Below are positions 57,444-64,000 of a stretch of 64,000 bases of DNA, piece after piece; position 1 is the stretch's first letter; each line of letters opens with the position of its first letter. This DNA comes from Baylisascaris procyonis (taxonomy: Eukaryota; Nematoda; Chromadorea; Rhabditida; Ascarididae). The position numbers were made by a program, and so were the translations under genes. Where the stretch lies: contig JAZARR010000153.1 in NCBI GenBank assembly GCA_037389465.1, positions 3,147,001 to 3,211,000 on the forward strand. The letters are read 5' to 3'. Below the pieces are notes generated by a model that saw only the letters and a list, made by a program, of their open reading frames with translations, did no database searches and was not told where the DNA came from.

Positions 57444-58212
57444 GTAAGTACACCTGATGGACAATAGAAAAGAAGAGTGGCGGAGTAGATTGTGAGTGGA
57501 AATGAGAATATGAGAAGCAATGCATTTCACTAGATGTCGATATGCATCCTCCGGCTGCAAATCTATTAGACTCTAGCCGGAAATAGTCGTGACGTTTGCT
57601 TCATCCACTATTGCACGAATTATTGATTAACTGAACTAACATCTTTTAGAGCGATTGATTTATCGGGTTATTCACAAATTTGGTTGTGTTGCATTGCAAT
57701 ATGCCCAATCTAGAGGAGAGATAAAAATTTTTATTTCTTGGTTATTTTCTGCAAAAGTGTTATCATTCTTTTAATTAAAGCTCCTGCTTTCTGTGAATAC
57801 AACGTTGCTCATATTGCACTTTTTTTCACTTATCCTGTTTGGGCTATTCCACTAATTTGGACGAGATGAGATGGTGATCGAGACCGGAACCATGATCTAA
57901 TTTAATTCGTGATCGTTGAGCTGATCTGGTCCGAAGTCCTACTGAGCAAAACGTGTTAATGCAGTCGATTTCGGTGCTATGTTTAAGCTGTTACAGTTTG
58001 GTCGTGGTTAAGTCTCGATCCCTAATCCACTCCGTTTAGCGATCGTATTCCTCACTCGGAACCTCTTGTATGCCAGTGTATAGAAATAGGTTTGGTTGAT
58101 GTGGCGCTAATTTTTAATGCTTCTTTCGCTTGGAGTATGTGCGTTGTGATCGTATATTTGGCATGTTTGAATATTAAATAAAGTCCAAAGTGTATTTCTT
58201 GTTATATATTTC
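57444..58212. other. Presumed 5' flank of the sirtuin gene
   Basis: No gene recognised. No TATA box or other core promoter element could be placed with confidence. Confidence 0.4.
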
Positions 58213-58214
58213 AG
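58205..58214 (+). promoter_or_regulatory. Splice acceptor, possibly for spliced-leader addition
   Basis: The string atatatttcag ends at 58214, 18 bases before the sirtuin ATG at 58233. In nematodes such a site close to the start codon is typical of spliced-leader trans-splicing. It could equally accept an upstream cis-spliced 5' exon. The six codons between 58215 and the ATG have no in-frame stop, so coding upstream is not excluded. Confidence 0.5.
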
Positions 58215-58232
58215 AGTAGGGTTCGAAGCAAT

Positions 58233-61200
58233 ATGTCAGAGAAGAAGGGTATAGAGGCAACCTCCACGACAAGGACAGATAAAGGTGGAGCGTCATCGAA
58301 GACTAGAGAATCAAGCACCTCTAGGAAGGATCCGGACAAGAAGGAAGAGAATGAAGGATCTAGGTTGCCGAATTTGTATGATCGATTCGTGACGAGTTTC
58401 GAAAATGCTTTGGCTAGCATCGCTGGAGGTATGTGTTGACAATCTTCCGGCTTTTATTCATTTCGGCACTAGGTTTTCATAAGGTGAGGAAGGGAATCTC
58501 ATCAGGATTATTTCATGATATCGAAGAGTTTCATTGTTGCAGTCTTATAGGATGCAGTCGGTGGACGAAAAAGTTTTCCATCGAGTAAATAGGCTCGGTC
58601 TTATGGCAGTTAGTTTACAGGAGAAAACAGCCATAATTTTCTCATCGGTTTTTTTCTCACAATAGGGTAGAGATTTTTTTAAGGGATTTCTCTTTTTTCT
58701 CTTTCATTCCAATTTCCTACTTTTGTTATAAATTTTAAGACCATAAGTGCAATATTAGTTTAATGTTTAATTTTAGGCGATGAGAAAAGTAAACAAAAAT
58801 TACCTTCATTAACAATCGAAGGAGTAGCCGAATATATTCGACAAGGGAAAGCGAAAAATATTATCTTTATGGTCGGTGCAGGTATATCAACATCAGCAGG
58901 CATTCCCGATTTTCGAAGTCCAGGTAATCGTTTTATGATCGTGCTGTTTGTATCAATTCCCATTTCTTGTGATGTTTAATTAGTAATGATGATAGCGTTA
59001 TTACCAGGCGATTTCTTCTTTGCCCTATGCAGTAATTGGAAGTTGACAAATTAGAATATAGGTTATAATGTGAAGTGTAGAATATGTTCTGCTGTAAGAG
59101 GGTATAGTTGCTATAAGAGGTTATGTATCGGTTTTGGTTTTATAAGTAAGCTTAACTTAGCCTCATTTCCATTGTTACACGAATGGAGTAATCGCATGAT
59201 GGTACTTTTGTTACGGCTATCAACACCTGTTTTTCGTCTTCTTAACTAAAGGCTTGGAAGAATATAGGTGTGAAATGATGTTCTGGTAGGTGAGAATTAC
59301 CTTGCTCAAGGAAACGGATAGGATATGAGACATTTCTCTTTAATTTTTGTTTCTTTTAAAATTATCAACTGTTCCATTAAAGCAGTGAAGCAATTTATGC
59401 TGGAAACAGAGTATAGAAAATAATCTCTAACTTTTACGAGGGATCTTTGTGAACAGCTTAAGCAAAAGTGAGCAGATCAATCATATCCACTAGGTGCGAT
59501 GTTTCGCATTTTTTGATTTTCTCTTTGATGAGGGGTGAGCGATATCGACTTACATGTTATAGTTGGTAAACATATTCACTTCTTTTTAAGGTACTGGTTT
59601 GTATGAAAACTTGGAAGAATACGATTTGCCCGATCCGATGTGCATCTTTGAAATCAACTATTTCTCTAAACATCCTGAGCCATTCTATATTCTCGCCAAA
59701 AAACTTTTTCCGTCCACTCTCAAAGTGAGTTTATTTTTATGACATGAGGTTGTACTGGAGATTTTCGACCACTGTTTGATTTGCTCATACTGCAAGTTAG
59801 AAAGATAATCTGAAAGGATAGGGGAAGGAGGAGAATCACATGCCCGAAAAATTTTACACAACACTCGGAAAGAAAGAATCTGAGAAAGAAGTCGGCGGCA
59901 ATAGTATGAGTCGCCGCCGTGAGTTGCCTCGTTCCACTTCCTTAAAAGATTTTCCTTCTGCGCTTAGGCCACAATACTTCTCAACATCGTTTATTGTCTC
60001 GTGCAGTGCAATTAGTTCTCGTTGATACGATGGTGGTCATAGATGAGCTTATCTTTCCTCGTCGTCACTCAGTAAGCTAGAGGATGAAGGGTATGAACCA
60101 GTTTTCAAACTATAGGGCAGCTCATGGAGAGAAAGGGGGGAAAAGAAAAAGCGAATAACGAATAATTAAGCACTTAACTGTCTAAAGGAAGGCGCTGCGC
60201 GTTTATGAATATAGAATAAGAGGCGTTGTGCTTCCGTGGCCACTAAGAGGCATGGCCTACTTTTGAATAAAGATTTTAAAAATTTTGAATAAATGGCGCT
60301 TTCTGACTATTGAAAAGGAATTGTGGCGATTTCGTGCCGGTCAACGTTCCTAGCTGCATTTGGATTGTTGTGCTCATTATTTATGATCTTTGGGATCACC
60401 TAATTGAAAAATTTCCCCTTGCTCGAATTTGGATTATTGAGCTCGCAGTTTTGAACGTTTGAAAATAACGCTACATATCTAGATCGACAGTGAGGGAAGG
60501 AGGCAAAGAAGCTGCAAAAATTGGTTTAGAGGGAAGGAAATTCATTTGCGATTGTAACTGAGTGAAATTTTGTTTGATGTTTAACCGGCCGAAACTACTC
60601 TCTACGATCAGTATTGTTGCATTTCAAAAATATCGATTGATCACGGCAAAGGATGTTTCGTAAGATCCGTGTTCGGTTTGTGGCGAAAATCATTTTTCGT
60701 TGGTAAGAACCAAACGAAATTAAATATTTAAACAGCGTGGGGCATCTTTCTGGCATTGGAACGAAAGTCTTGCTTGATCTACATTCCAGTGCATAAGATG
60801 CTTAGATTACTTGCATCTCTATTTTCAGCCAACGCCTTGCCATTATTTCATTCGTATGATGGATGAAAAAGGTCTTCTTCTTCGTTGCTACACACAGGTA
60901 TATTTCTCTTCGTTTACCTGCAAATAAATTATATAAGCATCAGATTTATTAAGAACGTTGTAGCGAGGATTCCTCAGAAGTAGTTGACAGCCGATCACCA
61001 CCAAGGAAATAGCAATGTAAGGCAAGAAGCTGTGATACACAGTATACTGTCTTTAAAAGTTATCTTGCTAAGATAGTGCAAAGATATATTGATTTCTTGG
61101 CTATATTGTATTTGCTACAACGGGTGGACTGTGGATATGATCCTACCGATCAATTTTTTTTTTTTAATTGTAAGCTGGGGATTATTCTTGAGGGCATAAA

Positions 61201-64000
61201 GAATTGAAAGGAAGTTTTAAAGCAAAACGAGGCGTTCATATTGTTCTCTTTCTAGCTTAGTTTTCTTTCCGATTCGCGTTTTTCCTTGCTGTCATTCTGA
61301 TGGCCTTTCCACGGTCGACCTTCTCTGGGATTCGTACTCACAGTATCAGGTTACCTGAAGGGTTCTTTCGACTGTCGCACTAACCCTTCGACGAAGTCAA
61401 AAGCTGCCGTTGAGTAATTCGATTGAAGAACCCCACACGTAACCTTGATGAACTCTTACCTAAAGACGTTATCTCTTACATCCAGATGCAACTCGGCTCA
61501 TTCCAGAATATCGATTCGTTGGAATTCGTCGCCAACATAAACACTGAGAAATTGGTCACGGCTCATGGATCACATCATACAAGCACATGTTTGAGGTGTC
61601 ACGAGAAATATGACCTGAAATGGATCACAGGCAAGTTCTTTATAGTTTATGCTTTCGGATTACCATCTCTCCCATTGTTGTCGACCTTTTTGACTTTTTT
61701 TAATTTAAGTTCGATCTCCATTCCGCTGTCTCCATTCCGCTCACCAAACGATGCCTCGAAAATTTTCAACTTGTAGATGCCAATCTTGAAACTCTGAAAG
61801 CCAAATTCAATATTTTTACGCAAAGATTTCGGACCAAGTTTAACATTTTGCCGATGAATTTGTTGTATTATCGGTTACTGCTAGATGTATAGAGACCGAG
61901 AGATGAACTGCAATAAATATAAGCTGAAATTTAGCGTGCTGGATTGGCTTGAGAACTGGCATTAAGCATTGTTTAGCTTTTATTATTCAAGGTTGCATAT
62001 GATAGTGATTGACTATGGCGAAGCATGCAGAGCTTCTAAGAGAGAGAGAGCAGCCAAATGGGCTGGTTCGTGCGGCAAAAGTGACGAGAATATGAGATAG
62101 CTGGAATTGGTCTTTTGAAGACGACGATATCTATCTTAATTCCTTGAATTTGCATATGTGTTACCATAGGCATTTGCTATCGTATCCTTTCACAGATTTA
62201 TTCCTACTGTAAACTTTGAATGCATTCCTAAATTACCGTAAAGGGATGATCGAAATTGAAAATCGTCTCGAAATTAATCAGAGAAGATATTTCATTTATC
62301 TGATCGTAATATCTGGGAATCGAGTTTCTATGAAAGCGAAATTTGCGCTGAATGAGAAATAATGGGAAATGTTTAATATTTAAAAATTTTTCTTTGTTTT
62401 ATCCTAAATTAATCTCTTGTTTTGATTGTCTTTTTTTTTCAGAAAGAATAAACGATAGTAATTCTACAGTGGCACGTTGTGAGAAGTGCAATGGTGTTGT
62501 AAAGCCCGATATTGTGTTCTTTGGAGAGAATTTACCGAAACGCTTTTTCAATTGTGCCATTGCGGTGAGTCGGTTTTTTTTTTTTAACCTCCATATTTTG
62601 CTTTATCTATTTGTATAAGATTGTTGCGGTGATTAATCGTTTATTAGCTATAGAGCGGGTGGGCAAAAACATTGACATTTGATTCATTGCGGCAAAAGAT
62701 TGTATGACGTCGTATTTTTTGAGGTTTTAAAAAATAATCAATCTAAATCTTACTCTTCAATTATTTTGTTCATCGTCTGCAAACTTTAAATAGTTTGCAT
62801 GTAGGTCGTCGGAAATAAAATTTTTAAATTTCCTCGAGGGTTGTCTTAGTTTTGACCATATTTGACTTAAATATTGATGTACTAAAGCGGTTGACTGAGT
62901 GACTGACTTAAAGGTTGATGAACGAATTACCTTCAGTTGATTCCTTGATTCAACGTTTTTGGCAACTACTCTAACGGGTTGAGCCATTCTATGATGCTTT
63001 CACTTGTCATTTTCTGTTCGTTTCGACTCGTATAGCAATGATGAGTGAAGTATTTTAAAGGATTTTCCAAAGTGCGATTTACTAATTATAATGGGAACAT
63101 CATTGGTGGTGCAACCATTCGCGGGTATGGTAAACGAAGTGGCCGGCGATGTGCCACGTTTGTTGATCAATTTAACTGAAGCGGGTCGATCCGGATTGTA
63201 TGAAAAGGCGCTTGGATTGCAGGGATTATGCTACGGCGATAAAGACAATCATAGGTTGGCGGCTATTGTTTATATATCAAGCGGGTGGGGGAGGGCGGAG
63301 GTCGTAATGTTAAATGATCTGATGGTGATTTGAAGCAAATTTTAAAAGTTTGGTAGAATCTCAAGAAGTTCTGTTTTTTTTTTTAAGAAGAGCATGAAGC
63401 AAACGTTTGATTTCATATTTTGTGCATAAATTTTATTTTCCATTCATCCTGCGGACTGTAGGCTTTCCTTTCTCGTAGGACAACCTTCCGGTGTAAAATT
63501 CCTCCCCACCCAATAACTAGCTTCAGGCCGACTCCTTGCACGGAAGTTATAATCTCATTTCGCTCAAATTTGATGCATACTTAAATCCCTTTTGTTTTAG
63601 ATGCTCCTGTGAAATGAGGCATGCGGTGGGGATGTTTGAATTGAATATAATGGAATGAGGAGTTTCCGCTCACTTTTCCACGAATTTCGGGGAGAGGCGA
63701 CGTTCCACGAATCCAGTGGGATCCGCCTACACATTTTTCACTGCAGTCACGTCGTTTTAAATTGCATCCAGCATCTCAAAGAGAGAGAGTGTGTGTGCGT
63801 GTGTATTGCCGTATTTGATATGCATTGAGGAAGTATGTTCATTTCAGGGACGTTTTCTGGCAAGGGACATGTGATGAGGGTGCATTGCTATTAGCGGAAT
63901 TGTTGGGTTGGAAGGATGAATTGGTGGCGATGGTACGTAATGAATGGGCGGCTATCGATAAGCGAAATGCTGAAAATGTGAAGAGCGCCGTTGAGAAAAC
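58233..64000 (+). CDS. SIRT2: SIRT2-type NAD-dependent protein deacylase, C-terminus beyond window
   Basis: Exons are 58233-58428, 58777-58923, 59591-59724, 60829-60897, 61507-61630, 62443-62564, 63061-63254 and 63848-64000. All phases agree (379 codons so far). Sirtuins remove acyl groups from lysine, using NAD and releasing nicotinamide; SIRT2 is mainly cytoplasmic and acts on tubulin and other proteins. The first 43 or so residues are Ser/Thr/Lys-rich and probably disordered. The Rossmann motif [17 protein letters not shown] is at 99-115, then TGLY, HPEPF, and QNID at 182-185. The catalytic His is 202 (AHG). Zinc Cys are 210, 213, 236 and 239. [10 protein letters not shown] is at 243-252 and [10 protein letters not shown] from 275; then come LLIN and RDVFW..CDEG..LAELLGW. 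The HPEPF, RDVxW and AELLGW blocks favour SIRT2 over other sirtuins. The ATG is the first after the 58214 acceptor. Most acceptors are TTTCAG-like. Intron 5 is GC-AG, and the exon 7 donor is weak (GTTGGC). Confidence 0.93.
61631..62442 (+). other. GC-AG intron of the sirtuin gene
   Basis: Exon 5 ends ACAG and the intron begins GCAAGT, the usual context for GC-AG introns; the acceptor is a T-run followed by CAG. Joining the split codon (G plus AA) gives Glu, and the flanking residues (KWIT, then RIND) keep the frame into the second zinc Cys pair. A GT donor that keeps this alignment is not available. Confidence 0.85.
63779..63807. repeat. GA/GT simple repeat in sirtuin intron 7
   Basis: A short run of gagaga followed by gtgtgtg just before the exon 8 acceptor region. 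Confidence 0.8.

Noticed and set aside
59840..60025. 61-codon frame inside sirtuin intron 3
   Set aside because: It has no homologous position in sirtuins, and exons 3 and 4 join in frame without it.
62352..62618. 88-codon frame over sirtuin exon 6
   Set aside because: Only 62443-62564 is exon; the rest reads into the flanking introns.

Overview
This is AT-rich eukaryotic DNA, most likely from a parasitic-type nematode. The evidence is a spliced gene with TTTCAG-type acceptors and introns of about 350-1100 bp, RTE-type and other non-LTR retrotransposons, long (TA)n tracts, and a possible trans-splice acceptor just upstream of the start codon. No ribosomal, tRNA, CRISPR or bacterial signal was seen. 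The species cannot be fixed from the sequence alone, and another invertebrate is not excluded.

The only clear host gene is at the right end, on the + strand from 58233 to the window edge. It is a SIRT2-type NAD-dependent protein deacylase, with eight exons that join in frame. The Gly-Ala-Gly-x-Ser NAD motif, Gln-Asn-Ile-Asp, the catalytic His, four zinc cysteines and the Gly-Thr-Ser motif are all present. Its fifth intron uses a GC-AG splice pair, and the C-terminus lies beyond the window.

The left end (1-1425, +) holds the 3' part of a non-LTR retrotransposon with an intact reverse transcriptase frame and an unusual C-terminal C2H2 zinc finger. Between 11762 and 14395 (-) is a 5'-truncated RTE-type element bounded by an 11-bp target-site duplication and broken by two stops and one frameshift. 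Older fragments lie at 51370-51690 (Jockey/CR1-like reverse transcriptase, -), 52035-52448 (a retroelement-like 3' end, -) and 54599-54825 (Ty3/gypsy-like RNase H region, +).

The stretch from about 14.4 to 51.3 kb shows no convincing gene. It holds microsatellites, homopolymers, small tandem duplications, a long near-perfect hairpin (23999-24111), a twin AACCGGTT site, a TCGA-rich degenerate repeat (46965-47192) and quadruplex-prone C-tracts. Between 54.5 and 57.6 kb, just upstream of the sirtuin gene, several short coding-like segments with good splice borders occur on both strands but could not be assembled into a gene. I found no clear evidence of a novel multi-gene system; the best leads are the hairpin, the odd splice sites of the sirtuin gene and the possible upstream exons.
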